From Brevundimonas sp. Root1279 (GTDB lineage Bacteria > Pseudomonadota > Alphaproteobacteria > Caulobacterales > Caulobacteraceae): a DNA stretch of 64,000 nt. Shown here one piece after another: positions 8,848 through 17,361 of this stretch. The notes beneath the pieces were generated by a model. It was not told the DNA's origin. It did no database searches and worked only from the letters and a program-made list of their open reading frames with translations. The number at the start of each line of letters is the position of its first letter. Positions within the stretch are counted from its first letter, which is position 1. Both the position numbers and the translations under genes were made by a program. The DNA lies in contig NZ_LMEB01000010.1 in the NCBI RefSeq assembly GCF_001425945.1, forward strand, positions 218,342-282,341, in the 5' to 3' direction.

Positions 8848-8865
8848 GAAACGCGAGCGCCCGCC

Positions 8866-9810
8866 ATGTCCGCCGCCATCGAGACCCACCGCCTCACCCG
8901 TCGCTTCAAGCGCCATCTGGCCGTCGACGCCGTGTCGATGACCGTGCCCGAACGGGCCGTCTACGGCTTCCTCGGCCGCAACGGCGCGGGCAAGACGACG
9001 ACGCTGAAGATGCTGCTCGGCCTGATCCGCCCGACCGAGGGCGCGGCCCTGGTGTGCGGCGTCGACGTCGCCCGGGACCGCCTCGCCGCGGCGCGGAACG
9101 TCGGGGCCCTGCTCGAGGCGCACGGCTTCTACGGCAACCTGTCGGGCCGCGAGAACCTGGACCTGACCCGAACCCTGCTCGGCCTGCCGGCCACCGAGAT
9201 CGACCGGGTGCTGGAAGTGGTCGAGATGACCGCCCACGCGCGCCGCCGGGTCTCGGACTATTCCCTCGGCATGCGCCAGCGGCTCGGCTTGGCCCGCGCC
9301 ATGCTCGGCGCGCCTCCGGTGCTGGTCCTCGACGAGCCGACCAACGGCCTGGATCCCGACGGCATCGCCGACATGCGCCGCTTCCTGCGCGCCCTGCCCG
9401 AGCGCACTGGCGCCACCGTCCTGCTCTCCAGCCACCTGCTTGGCGAGATCGAGCAGACCGCCACCCACGTCGGCATCCTGAGCCACGGCAAGCTGGTGCT
9501 GGAGGGCGCGCTCGACCGCCTCAAGGCCGACTTGGCGCCCGAGATCGCTTTCCAGACCGACGACAAGGTCCGCGCCTCGGCCCTCGCCGTGGCCCGCGGC
9601 TTCGAACTGGCGGAGACCGACGACGGCCTGGTCGCCCGGCTCCGGCCTGGCGAGGACGCCCGCACCGCCTCGGCGGCCCTCAACCGCGCCCTGATCGAGG
9701 CCGACATCGCCGTCTTCTCGATCGGTCCGCGCGCCCGCTCGCTGGAGGGCATCTACCGCGAGGTTTCAGCCCCGGCGCCCGCCGTCCAAGCCCAACCGGA
9801 GTACGCCTGA
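8866..9810 (+). CDS. ABC transporter ATP-binding protein
   Basis: A 314-aa nucleotide-binding subunit of an ABC-2-type exporter. Walker A is GRNGAGKTT (37-45), the signature is SLGMRQR (133-139) and Walker B is LVLDE (153-157), followed by PTNGLDPDG. A C-terminal extension of about 90 residues after the switch histidine region is usual for drug- or lantibiotic-type exporters. Its stop overlaps the permease start by ATGA, so the two subunits are coupled. The divergent DUF2975/HTH pair is the likely regulator. The cargo is unknown. Confidence 0.95.
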   Translation: MSAAIETHRLTRRFKRHLAVDAVSMTVPERAVYGFLGRNGAGKTTTLKMLLGLIRPTEGAALVCGVDVARDRLAAARNVGALLEAHGFYGNLSGRENLDLTRTLLGLPATEIDRVLEVVEMTAHARRRVSDYSLGMRQRLGLARAMLGAPPVLVLDEPTNGLDPDGIADMRRFLRALPERTGATVLLSSHLLGEIEQTATHVGILSHGKLVLEGALDRLKADLAPEIAFQTDDKVRASALAVARGFELAETDDGLVARLRPGEDARTASAALNRALIEADIAVFSIGPRARSLEGIYREVSAPAPAVQAQPEYA

Positions 9811-10538
9811 TGCTCGCCGCCCTGACCGTCGAAGCCCGCAAGCTGAATCGCTCGCTGGCCGCCCTGCTGGCCATCGCCGCCCCCGCCCTGATCGCCGCCT
9901 TCACCTTCTTCAACATGCTGCGCGGCAAGGAAGGCCAGCCGTGGGAGATGTGGCTGATGAACGCCTCAGGCATCTGGGCCTTCTTCATGCTGCCGATGAG
10001 CGTCACCGCCCTCACCGCCCTGGTCGCCCACATGGAGCACGGTCCCCGGTCCTGGGACCACCTGCGCGCCCTGCCCCTGCCGCGGTGGAAGCTCTACGCC
10101 GCCAAGGCCGTCTGCGTTCTGGGCGTGATGGCGGTGATGAGCACGTCCGTCCTGCTGATGACCTGGGTCGCCGTCCACCTCGCCGCCGCCGTCAAGCCGG
10201 AGTTGACGCCCATCGGCCCCGTCGAGCTGGCCAAGCACGCCAAGGCGCTCGGCCTGATGTTCGTGGCCTCCCTGCTGCTGGTCGCCATCCAGCTGTGGAC
10301 CGCCCTGCGCTACGCCAGCTTCGTGCCCGGCCTGGTGCTGGGCATCGGCGGCACCTTCTTCGCCGTGGTCGCCACCTCCGCCAAACAGGGCGTCTTCCTG
10401 CCCTGGCAGATGCCGGTGAATATCCTGATCAGCTCAGAGGCGTGGCGGGCCCAGACGGCGTTGGCCCTCGGCGGGGGCCTGGGCGCGGTCGCATTGGTCG
10501 CGATGATCCTCCACCTGTCGCGACGCGAGGTGCTGTGA
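9810..10538 (+). CDS. ABC-2-type transporter permease
   Basis: This 242-aa membrane subunit has six predicted hydrophobic segments (near 20-37, 52-75, 100-125, 147-166, 175-193 and 212-235), with the cytoplasmic EHGPRSWDHLRALPLPRWKLYAAK coupling region between the second and third. It pairs with the preceding ATPase through a 4-nt ATGA overlap. Similar permeases export lipids, peptides or antibiotics. It ends 158 bp before a VOC gene, so the operon is probably two genes. Confidence 0.88.
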   Translation: MLAALTVEARKLNRSLAALLAIAAPALIAAFTFFNMLRGKEGQPWEMWLMNASGIWAFFMLPMSVTALTALVAHMEHGPRSWDHLRALPLPRWKLYAAKAVCVLGVMAVMSTSVLLMTWVAVHLAAAVKPELTPIGPVELAKHAKALGLMFVASLLLVAIQLWTALRYASFVPGLVLGIGGTFFAVVATSAKQGVFLPWQMPVNILISSEAWRAQTALALGGGLGAVALVAMILHLSRREVL

Positions 10539-10695
10539 AGCCGCGTCCATCCGCATAAGGCGAGCCAGGGAAGCGGGGCCGGTGGTCAACACGATCATCG
10601 GCTCGACTCCTGCAATTGCGAACCGTTAGCAGGTTCTCCCACTTGGCCGCGACTGGCAAGCCCCGATATGGTCCAGCCCTCAACGGAGTCTCCCA

Positions 10696-11034
10696 ATGCG
10701 CACTGACGGCAAGCTGGACTATCTCGAACTGCCCGGCGGCGATCTGCCCGCCGCCAAGGCCTTCTACGCCGCGGCCTTCGGTTGGACGTTCCAGGACTAC
10801 GGACCCGAGTACGCCGCCTTCGACGAGGGCATCGACGGCGGCTTCGACGCTCAGGCGGACGCCATCACCCAGCCCCTGCCCGTCCTGTTCGCCACCGACC
10901 TGGAGGCCATGCTGGCCCGGGTCGAGGCGGCGGGCGGCGTCGTCATCAAGCCGATCTTCGCCTTCCCCGGCGGGCGCCGCTTCCACTTCCGCGATCCCGC
11001 GGGCAACGAACTGGCGGCCTGGTCGGAGACCTGA
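10696..11034 (+). CDS. VOC (glyoxalase/bleomycin-resistance-like) protein
   Basis: A 112-aa single-module VOC protein with the betaalphabetabetabeta pattern: LDYLELPGGDLPAAKAFYAAAFGW at the start and FHFRDPAGNELAAW at the end. The first metal-ligand position, normally His, is Tyr9, whereas the closing Glu is kept, so a canonical metal site is unlikely; this is common in the uncharacterised PhnB/YpjL-type branch. It is followed after 4 nt by a cysteine-cluster gene, suggesting co-transcription. Confidence 0.88.
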   Translation: MRTDGKLDYLELPGGDLPAAKAFYAAAFGWTFQDYGPEYAAFDEGIDGGFDAQADAITQPLPVLFATDLEAMLARVEAAGGVVIKPIFAFPGGRRFHFRDPAGNELAAWSET

Positions 11035-11038
11035 CGCC

Positions 11039-11446
11039 TTGCCCAAGTCGTGCGGCGACTGCGGCCTCTGCTGCAAGCTGATGGGGGTCGCCGCCCTCGA
11101 CAAGCCGGCCGGCAAATGGTGCGCCCACTTCGGCAAGGCTCGCGGCTGCTCCGTCTATCAGGACCGGCCCTCGGACTGCCGCGTCTTCAACTGCCTGTGG
11201 CTGCTCACTGACGCGCTCGACGAGACGTGGAAGCCGAGCGTCGCGGGCTTCATCCTGCACAGCGAACAGGGCGGAAACCGACTGATCGTCGAATGCGATC
11301 CGGCCCGGCCGCACGACTGGCGGCGAGAGCCCTACCAGGCGACCCTGCGGCGTTGGGCCGAGGCTCCGGGCCAGGAGGTTCTGGTCTTCGCCGGCCGCCG
11401 CGGCGTCCGGCTGGACGCCGCCGACGAGCCGGTCAGGCGCGTCTAG
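11039..11446 (+). CDS. YkgJ-type cysteine-cluster protein
   Basis: The 135-aa protein opens with CGDCGLCCKLMGV and continues with WCAHFGKARGCSVYQDRPSDCRVFNCLW, the CxxCxxCC...C...C...C cluster of YkgJ-family proteins, which bind zinc or an iron-sulphur cluster. Function is unknown. No ATG or GTG precedes the first cysteine motif in a sensible place, so TTG at 11039, 4 nt after the VOC stop, is the chosen start. The short spacing suggests an operon with the VOC gene. Confidence 0.85.
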   Translation: MPKSCGDCGLCCKLMGVAALDKPAGKWCAHFGKARGCSVYQDRPSDCRVFNCLWLLTDALDETWKPSVAGFILHSEQGGNRLIVECDPARPHDWRREPYQATLRRWAEAPGQEVLVFAGRRGVRLDAADEPVRRV

Positions 11447-11462
11447 GTCCCGGCGCCGCCCG

Positions 11463-12485
11463 TTATTGGATGTCGACGGACTGGGCGATGCGTTCGGCCA
11501 GAGCGCGGTCCGCCCCCTCCAGGCTCATCGTCCAGACGTGGATTTCACGCGGCGCGTCCGGCCGTTGGAAGAGGTGCTCCATGGCGCGGCGCTGGCCGTC
11601 CTCGTTGGCGATGACCGACGCCCGGCCGCCGGCCTCGACCACTTCGCCGCTGTAGATCGGGAACTGCGACGCCGGGCCGGCATAGACCATCACGAACGAT
11701 CGCTCGCCCCGGCGGATCGTATAGATGCGGAAATCGGGCCCGGGACGGCCGGTGACGATCTCGAAGCCCTGCGGCAGATCGACAGAGAACGGCAGGTCCG
11801 CGCGCGCAACGGAATCGAGCACGGTCACGCCCGGGGCCGGCGGCGCGGCCGCGGCGGGCGCAGCCGTGGCCGGACGGACTGGAGCAGCCGGCGCCGTGGC
11901 GCGCGGCGCCGTCGAGGGCGCGGCGGCCGGCGGACGGGTGGTCGTTGCGGGGGCCGTAGTCGCGGGGGCCGCCGTCGGGGGCCGGGTCGTCGTCGCCGGG
12001 GCGCTGGCGGCCGGAGGCGTAGCGGCCGGACGCGTCGTGGTCGGCGCCGAGGTCGAGGGCCGGGTCGTGGCTGGGGCGCTGGCGGCCGGCGGCGTAACAG
12101 CCGGCCGGGTTGTCGACGGCGCCGTCGTCGTGGGAGCTACCGTCGTCGGCCGGGTCGTCGGAGCCGAAGTCGTCGGAGCGGTCGTCGAGGGGCGAGCCGG
12201 GGCCGGGGCCGGGGTCGCCGGCGCGGTCGCGGTCCGCGCAGCCGGGCGCGCGGGCGGGGCCTCGTCCTCATCCTCTTCGGGGGCCGGCGCGGGGGCCAGA
12301 TACTCGGCCGGGCGCGGCGGGCCGCTGTTCAGGTTGCGGGTGAAATCGGCGCTCGGGGCCGCCGGCGCCGTGGTGCGCGGCGCGGTCTGGGTCGTGGCGG
12401 GCGGCGTCGTCTGGGGACGTGGCGCGGCCTGGGCGGCGTCTCCCGACAGGAGCAGAAGGGCGGCGGCGGATACGGCGATGCTCAT
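11463..12485 (-). CDS. Secreted Ala/Pro/Thr-rich repeat protein
   Basis: This 340-aa protein has a signal peptide (about 1-20, ending AQAAP), then a long low-complexity region (about 21-225) made of irregular Ala-Pro-Thr repeats such as APTTTRP and TPPAASAPATT, and a folded C-terminal domain of about 115 residues beginning LDSVARADLPFSVDLPQGFEIV. The C-terminal part is unrecognised; it contains alternating strands (FRIYTIRRGERSFVMVYAGP) and ends DIQ. The repeat region could span periplasm or cell wall, or be O-glycosylated. Repeat-driven length variation between strains is likely. It is convergent with the YkgJ-type gene. Confidence 0.75.
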   Translation of the reverse strand: MSIAVSAAALLLLSGDAAQAAPRPQTTPPATTQTAPRTTAPAAPSADFTRNLNSGPPRPAEYLAPAPAPEEDEDEAPPARPAARTATAPATPAPAPARPSTTAPTTSAPTTRPTTVAPTTTAPSTTRPAVTPPAASAPATTRPSTSAPTTTRPAATPPAASAPATTTRPPTAAPATTAPATTTRPPAAAPSTAPRATAPAAPVRPATAAPAAAAPPAPGVTVLDSVARADLPFSVDLPQGFEIVTGRPGPDFRIYTIRRGERSFVMVYAGPASQFPIYSGEVVEAGGRASVIANEDGQRRAMEHLFQRPDAPREIHVWTMSLEGADRALAERIAQSVDIQ

Positions 12486-12564
12486 GGCCGGCAGCTTCGC
12501 GCCTCAGCCCTTCGACGGCAAGGCCCTCAACGTAAAGGCGACCTCAACTGTAACCAGGATGGCG

Positions 12565-14265
12565 TCAGGCGACGGGCAGTTCGACCCAGAAGGTCGCGCC
12601 TTCGCCGGGCGTCGAGCTGACGCCGATCGTTCCGCCCTGCAGCTCGACGAGGCGCTTGGCCAGGGCCAGCCCGATGCCGTGGCCCTCGACGGTCGAGCGC
12701 TCGAGGCCCAGACGGTTGAAGGGCTCGAACAGCTGGGCCTGTTTCTCCGGCGACAGACCGGGGCCGCGGTCGGTGACCTCGATGCGCACGCCGTCGTAGA
12801 TCTTGGTGGCGCGGAATACGACCGATCCGCCGGCGCCGCCGTATTTCACCGCATTCGAGGCGAAGTTGGCGATCACCTGGTTCAGACGTTGCGAGTCGGC
12901 CAGGGCCACCAGGCCGTCGCCTTCGCTGATCACCTGCAGGCGGATGCCCTCGGCCTCGGGGCGCAGGGCGGTGGCGCGACGCACGTCTTCCAGCACGCCG
13001 GGCACGTCGGTCGGCCGCAGCTCGACTTTCACGGCGCCGCTCTCGGCGCGGGCGACATCCAGCAGATCGTGGGCCAGGGCTTCGACCTGACGCGCGGTCT
13101 TGACCAGCATCTCGGCCATCTCGGCCTGGGTTTCATTGACCGGGCCGAGCTGGCCGGCGCGCCACAACTCGCCGATGCCGATGACGCCGCCGACCGGGCT
13201 CTTGATCTCATGGGCGACGTTGGCCAGCAGGCGCGACTTGGCGGCCGAGGCGCGCTCGGCGCGCAACTGGCCGGCCTTGGCGCGGTCCGACAGGCGGTCG
13301 CGCTCCTCCAGCAGGGAGGCGACGAGCAGGATGGGCATGCAGCCCAGCAGCACCATCAACTGCGCGAGCAGGGCCTGGTCGGCCAGGTTCGGCCCGGCCG
13401 AGACGAAGGGCCCCTCGCCCGCCATGGTACCGCCCACCGCTGTAACGGCGACGATGACCAGGCCGGTCGCCACGCCCAGCACGCGGAAGCGGGCCGCGAA
13501 CAGGATCAGCAGCGGAATGACCACGAAGCCGACCTGCACTTCGGACTGGAAGAACACGATCAGGCAGACGGCGATCAACAGGCCCAGCAGGATGGCCGCC
13601 TCGGCCATGCGCAGCGGTTTGCGAAGCAGGACCAGTTGGCGGCGGCTCAGCGCCAGGCCGAAGGTCCCGATCACGGCGATGCCCAGGGCGTGGCCGAACC
13701 AGTAGGTCTGGAACGAGTTCAGGAAATTGGCCCCCTCCAGCGCGTACAGCGCGGCCGCCGACATGAGGGCCGCGGGCGCCGGCGCAAGCACAGCCGCGCT
13801 GAGCAGGAAGCGGCAGGCGCCGTCCACGCTGGCCAAGTTGAGGGTCGGCGCAAAGCGCCGCGCCAGCACCACTGCGGCCACGATCTCGAGCATGTTGGCG
13901 GCGGTGAAGACCGTCGTCAGCAGATAGGAATTGCCCGCCAGCAGCTCGCCCGCGGCGATGCCGGTGGCCAGCAGCCCCCCGAAACAGAGGTCATAGTAGA
14001 CGCCCCGGCCGCTGCGCAGCCAGACCGCCACCGCCACGCCGCCGGCGCCCCACAGGGCCGCGACCAGGCCCGCGGTGCGGGCGAAATGCAGGGCGACGAC
14101 CACCAGGATCATCACCGAAATGGCGGTGAAGATGGGCAGCAGCGGCTCGCGGAAGAAGGCCGCCGCACTGTTCGTATAGACCGGCGCCCCGGCGCGCGGA
14201 GGTGCGGACGCCGCGGGCGGCGCCGTCACCGGCTTGGTCGGGGCGAGCACGCGGCTCATGGTCAT
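12565..14265 (-). CDS. Membrane sensor histidine kinase with MASE1-like domain
   Basis: The 566-aa kinase begins with a Pro/Ala-rich cytoplasmic leader, then about eight hydrophobic segments (45-320) resembling the MASE1 sensory domain. The kinase core has the H-box NVAHEIKSPVGG (phospho-acceptor His352), N-box NQVIANFASNAVKYG (Asn467/471), G1 DRGPGLS (499-505) and G2 GHGIGLALAK (528-537). It autophosphorylates and passes phosphate to an unknown response regulator; none is encoded in the window, so it is an orphan. There is no receiver domain. The signal sensed by MASE1 proteins is mostly unknown. Confidence 0.92.
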   Translation of the reverse strand: MTMSRVLAPTKPVTAPPAASAPPRAGAPVYTNSAAAFFREPLLPIFTAISVMILVVVALHFARTAGLVAALWGAGGVAVAVWLRSGRGVYYDLCFGGLLATGIAAGELLAGNSYLLTTVFTAANMLEIVAAVVLARRFAPTLNLASVDGACRFLLSAAVLAPAPAALMSAAALYALEGANFLNSFQTYWFGHALGIAVIGTFGLALSRRQLVLLRKPLRMAEAAILLGLLIAVCLIVFFQSEVQVGFVVIPLLILFAARFRVLGVATGLVIVAVTAVGGTMAGEGPFVSAGPNLADQALLAQLMVLLGCMPILLVASLLEERDRLSDRAKAGQLRAERASAAKSRLLANVAHEIKSPVGGVIGIGELWRAGQLGPVNETQAEMAEMLVKTARQVEALAHDLLDVARAESGAVKVELRPTDVPGVLEDVRRATALRPEAEGIRLQVISEGDGLVALADSQRLNQVIANFASNAVKYGGAGGSVVFRATKIYDGVRIEVTDRGPGLSPEKQAQLFEPFNRLGLERSTVEGHGIGLALAKRLVELQGGTIGVSSTPGEGATFWVELPVA

Positions 14266-14331
14266 TTCGGCTTCCGGGGAGGCGAATGTCCCCTTCGTCC
14301 TAGCGCGCGCTTCCTAATATCCCCTGAAGTT

Positions 14332-14994
14332 TCAGGCGGCGGCCTCGGCCAGCACCCGGTCGAACTGTCGCACCGCGGCGGCCGCTCCGTCCGGGTGGCC
14401 CCAGACCGCCGAGCTGACGGCGACGAAGTCCGCCCCCGCCCGCGCCAGCAGCCCGGCGTTCTCGACCGTAATCCCGCCGATCGCCACGCAGGGGACTTCC
14501 ACCGTCTCTTGCCAGATGCTCAGGATCTCCGGCTCGGGACGATGCGTCGTCTCCTTGGTCGCGGTCGGGAAGAAGGCCCCGAAGGCGACGTAGTCCGCCC
14601 CCGCCTCGGCTGCATCCATCGCCAGTTCGCGGCTGTCATGGCAGGTCACCCCGATCATGGCGTTCGGCCCCATCGTCCGGCGCGCTTCGGCGTAGGAGGC
14701 GTCCTCCTGTCCGACGTGCACCCCGTCGCAGCCCGACTGCTTGGCCAGATCGGGCCGGTCGTTGAGGATCAGCGCCACCCCATGCGCCTCGGCCACCGGT
14801 TTCAACGCCGCCACCGCCGCCAGGACGGCCGCATCATCCACGCCCTTCAGCCGGATCTGCAGCGCCGCCACATCCCCGGCGTCCAGCGCCTCGCCGAGAA
14901 CCTTTGCGAACCCCTCCACATCCGGGATCGACGGCGGAGTGATCAGGTACAGCCGACAGGGCGGACGCTCGGGGATCTGGGGTTCTCTGGCCAT
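14332..14994 (-). CDS. thiE: Thiamine-phosphate synthase
   Basis: This 220-aa TIM-barrel enzyme couples HMP-pyrophosphate and thiazole phosphate to thiamine phosphate. Visible ThiE elements are LYLITPP at the first strand, [24 protein letters not shown] (phosphate and pyrimidine contacts), [12 protein letters not shown] and [16 protein letters not shown], then [10 protein letters not shown] near the phosphate-binding end. ATG at 14994 fits family length; the open frame extends 12 codons upstream. No thi partner genes or TPP riboswitch are seen nearby. Gln and Lys at the reaction site look intact; the thiE-like TenI alternative is less likely because the HVGQED motif is complete. Confidence 0.88.
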   Translation of the reverse strand: MAREPQIPERPPCRLYLITPPSIPDVEGFAKVLGEALDAGDVAALQIRLKGVDDAAVLAAVAALKPVAEAHGVALILNDRPDLAKQSGCDGVHVGQEDASYAEARRTMGPNAMIGVTCHDSRELAMDAAEAGADYVAFGAFFPTATKETTHRPEPEILSIWQETVEVPCVAIGGITVENAGLLARAGADFVAVSSAVWGHPDGAAAAVRQFDRVLAEAAA

Positions 14995-15031
14995 GTCCCG
15001 GGGAGTGCGACGGCGCGGGGGCGGCGTCAAT

Positions 15032-15077
15032 CCTTTGGCTTCACCGCCCCTTTGGCTTCACCGCCGACGGTGAAGCC
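15032..15077. repeat. 17-bp tandem duplication with hairpin
   Basis: CCTTTGGCTTCACCGCC occurs twice head to tail (15032-15048 and 15049-15065). The second copy forms a 10-bp stem, GGCTTCACCG against CGGTGAAGCC with loop CCGA (15054-15077). It lies between thiE and bfd in a 247-bp gene-free stretch that otherwise holds only the bfd promoter region. Confidence 0.6.
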
Positions 15078-15205
15078 ATGGCGGCGGCTCTCGGCTTCTC
15101 GCAACGGTCCAACAGGCGCGCGCGGCCGCCAAGGGCGACGGTGAAGGCCGCCTCACCGTCAAGCTTTATGCGAACGACTTGCATTCGCCCCGACTGCTCT
15201 GATAT

Positions 15206-15220
15206 GGAGAACCATTCTCA
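15206..15220. promoter_or_regulatory. Fur-box-like site upstream of bfd
   Basis: GGAGAACCATTCTCA (reverse TGAGAATGGTTCTCC) resembles half of the classical Fur box with GAGAA/TTCTC symmetry. It lies 22 nt upstream of the bfd TTG start, where an iron-loaded repressor would block transcription. Irr or RirA sites differ, but the regulator is not proven. Confidence 0.55.
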
Positions 15221-15241
15221 GTCTCAGGTCGAGTCCCGTCC

Positions 15242-15427
15242 TTGTACGTCTGTAACTGCAACGGCCTCCGCAAACGTGACGTCGCCTCGGCCATCGAGGC
15301 GGGCGCCACCCGTCCGCGCGACGTCTTCGCCAGCCACCAGTGCCAGGCGCAGTGCGCCAAATGCGTGTGCGAGATGCGCCAGATGATCCAGGAATCGCAG
15401 CAGGCCTTCGCCCTCGCCGCTGAATAG
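15242..15427 (+). CDS. bfd: Bacterioferritin-associated ferredoxin
   Basis: A 61-aa [2Fe-2S] protein matching Bfd, which docks on bacterioferritin and passes electrons to reduce and release stored iron. The four cluster cysteines are at the canonical positions Cys4, Cys6, Cys38 and Cys41 (MYVCNCNG and CAKCV), with two extra cysteines at 34 and 43. Translation appears to start at TTG, because the MYVCNCNG start is exactly conserved in the family and no ATG or GTG is available. It is followed 157 bp later by bfr, and a Fur-like box precedes it, consistent with induction under iron limitation. Confidence 0.92.
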   Translation: MYVCNCNGLRKRDVASAIEAGATRPRDVFASHQCQAQCAKCVCEMRQMIQESQQAFALAAE

Positions 15428-15446
15428 TCCTCGCGCCCCTGCGCAG

Positions 15447-15465
15447 GAAAATCATTCGCATTTTC
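15447..15465. promoter_or_regulatory. Iron-box-like inverted repeat upstream of bfr
   Basis: GAAAAT-N7-ATTTTC around CATTCGC is a 19-bp inverted repeat resembling Fur/Irr targets (core GCGAATGATTTTC). It lies 120 bp before bfr. A second repeat, GTGTTC-N6-GAACAC, follows at 15479-15496 and a GATCGTC/GACGATC hairpin sits in the likely 5' leader. Confidence 0.45.
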
Positions 15466-15584
15466 AATATGCTGATAAGTGTTCGCAAGTGAACACAAGC
15501 CCGTTTTCCGTGGTATTGAACCGTATGCACGCGGGTGATCGCTAGATCGTCAGACGACGATCGCGCCCGTGTCGGAAGACGATC

Positions 15585-16085
15585 ATGAAGGGCGATCCCG
15601 CAATCATCCGCACGCTCAACGCGGTGCTCACCAACGAGCTGACGGCGGTTAACCAGTACTTCCTGCACGCCCGGATGTTCGAGAGCTGGGGCCTCAAGCA
15701 CCTCGGCGAGATCATCTACCAGGAATCGATCGGCGAGATGAAGCACGCCGACAAGCTGATCAAGCGCGTGCTCTTCCTCGACGGCCTGCCCAACCTGCAG
15801 GACCTGCACAAGCTGCGCATCGGCGAGAGCGCCCTGGAATGCCTCGGGGCCGACCTTGAGCTCGAGCTCGGCGGCCGCACCACTCTGCTGGCCGGCATCC
15901 AGCAGTGCGAAGCCGCCCAAGACTACATCAGCCGCCAGATTCTGACCGAGATATTGGCCGACACCGAGGAGCACATCGACTTCCTCGAGTCGCAGCACAT
16001 CCTGATCAAGCAGCTGGGCGAACAGAACTACCTGCAGTCCGCCATGACCGAGATCGCGCCGGACAAGAGCGCCACCGGGAACTGA
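15585..16085 (+). CDS. bfr: Bacterioferritin
   Basis: This 166-aa haem-containing ferritin forms 24-mers that oxidise and store iron in the cytoplasm. The ferroxidase ligands Glu18, Glu51, His54, Glu94 and His130 and the haem ligand Met52 (EMKHADKLIKR) are at the standard positions by direct counting. The sixth ligand, Glu127 in E. coli, is Thr127 here (DTEEH), with Glu128 next to it; this should be checked by alignment. bfd lies directly upstream, as expected for a store-and-release pair. Confidence 0.95.
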   Translation: MKGDPAIIRTLNAVLTNELTAVNQYFLHARMFESWGLKHLGEIIYQESIGEMKHADKLIKRVLFLDGLPNLQDLHKLRIGESALECLGADLELELGGRTTLLAGIQQCEAAQDYISRQILTEILADTEEHIDFLESQHILIKQLGEQNYLQSAMTEIAPDKSATGN

Positions 16086-16130
16086 GCCGCGTCCACATCA
16101 TTCCGGTCCCGACCACGGAAGGGACCCGGA

Positions 16131-16679
16131 ATGACCAGCATTGACGACGCCTTCGACGACGCCCGCGACGCCGCGGCCGGCTTCCTCAACGCCGAAGAAC
16201 GCGACATGCGGCACGTGGCGCTGGGCGTGGCGCTGACCGTCGGCTTCGCCATCGCCGCCACCGTCCTGGCCCGCCGCACGGTCACCCCGCGTCCGGACAA
16301 GCTGAGCGACGACGACGCCCCGATTACCGAACGTCCCCGCGGCCCGCTCAGCCTGGTGCTGCCGGCGGTCTTCTCGGCCACCACCCTCTCCGCGGTGCGG
16401 GTCTGGAACGCTCCGCCGGCGCGCGAACGCACCGCCGCCATGGGCCTGTGGGCCGCCGCCCAGGCGCTTAACGCCGTCTGGATCGCCATGCGCCCGGCCA
16501 GCCGCAGCCTGCAGATCGCCGCCGCCATGTCGTCGGCCGGCATGGCCGCCGCCTTCGCCCACGAGGCCCGCAAGCTCGACGCGCGCGCCGGCAAGCTGGC
16601 CGCCCCGACCGGCGGCGGCGTTCACCTCGCCAACCTGGTCCAGGGCAAGTCGCCGGACGCCAGGCCGACCGTGCACTGA
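16131..16679 (+). CDS. Hypothetical membrane protein
   Basis: This 182-aa protein is not confidently recognised. It has an acidic N-terminus (SIDDAFDDARDAA), one strong hydrophobic segment (about 28-46), and three weaker ones after residue 72. The stretch RVWNAPPARERTAAMGLWAAAQALNAVW recalls the TspO/MBR fold (Trp-rich, LW...Q.LN..W), but the fit is partial. It starts 45 bp after bfr and may be co-transcribed. A longer TspO-like protein is encoded at 46373-47164. Confidence 0.65.
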   Translation: MTSIDDAFDDARDAAAGFLNAEERDMRHVALGVALTVGFAIAATVLARRTVTPRPDKLSDDDAPITERPRGPLSLVLPAVFSATTLSAVRVWNAPPARERTAAMGLWAAAQALNAVWIAMRPASRSLQIAAAMSSAGMAAAFAHEARKLDARAGKLAAPTGGGVHLANLVQGKSPDARPTVH

Positions 16680-16784
16680 GGCGCCCCACCTTGCCTGACG
16701 GCCCGCCTTCCTCTAGGGAGAGCGCCCGATTTCGCGCGCGCCGGACGGTCCGATGACGCGCGCTTCCAACCCTTCCGAGATTCC

Positions 16785-17351
16785 ATGAAGATCAACGGCA
16801 ACACCATCAAGCCCGGCATGGTCCTGCAAGTGAACGGCGGCCTGTGGGTCGTCACCAAGGCCAGCCACGTCAAGCCGGGCAAGGGCGGTGCCTTCGCCAA
16901 CGTCGAGGCCAAGAACCTCGAGACCGGCAACAAGCTGAATGAGCGCTTCCGTTCGGAAGACAAGGTGGAGCGCGTCACGCTCGAACAGCGCGACTACTCC
17001 TACCTGTTCGACAACGGCGACAGCCTCGTCTTCATGAACGACGAGAACTACGAGCAGATCGAACTGCAGAAGGAATGGGTCGGCGAAGAGCGCATCCCCT
17101 ACCTCCAGGAAGGCATGAAGGTCGTCATCGAGTCGCACGAAGACCGCCCGATCGGCCTCGAACTGCCGGAACAGGTCACCCTCGAAGTCGTCGAGACCGA
17201 GCCGACCGTGAAGGGCCAGACCGCCTCGTCGTCCTACAAGCCGGCCATCGCCAACAACGGCGTCCGCATCATGATCCCGCCGTACATGGGCGTGGGCGAG
17301 AAGATCGTCGTCGACACGACCACCGGCGAATACGTCCGCCGCGCGGACTGA
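16785..17351 (+). CDS. efp: Translation elongation factor P
   Basis: The 188-aa protein has the three-domain EF-P layout: an N-terminal KOW-like domain beginning [15 protein letters not shown], two OB domains, and the C-terminal [32 protein letters not shown] rescues ribosomes stalled at polyproline. The tip loop reads VKPGKGGAF, so Lys33 is the residue expected to be beta-lysylated; no epmA or epmB is in the window. Polyproline-rich products nearby (for example the repeat proteins at 11.5 and 28.5 kb) would be likely clients. The downstream intergenic region holds octamer repeats. Confidence 0.97.
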   Translation: MKINGNTIKPGMVLQVNGGLWVVTKASHVKPGKGGAFANVEAKNLETGNKLNERFRSEDKVERVTLEQRDYSYLFDNGDSLVFMNDENYEQIELQKEWVGEERIPYLQEGMKVVIESHEDRPIGLELPEQVTLEVVETEPTVKGQTASSSYKPAIANNGVRIMIPPYMGVGEKIVVDTTTGEYVRRAD

Positions 17352-17361
17352 CCGCTGCGCG

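Noticed and set aside
11725..15144. 1139-codon plus-strand open frame
   Set aside because: It runs antisense through the repeat protein, the sensor kinase and thiE. Its product is low-complexity Gly/Arg/His text with no motifs, typical of high-GC shadow frames.
14995..15241. TPP riboswitch upstream of thiE
   Set aside because: No CTGAGA or ACCTGA-type thi-box elements in the right orientation; the hairpin there is a tandem repeat.
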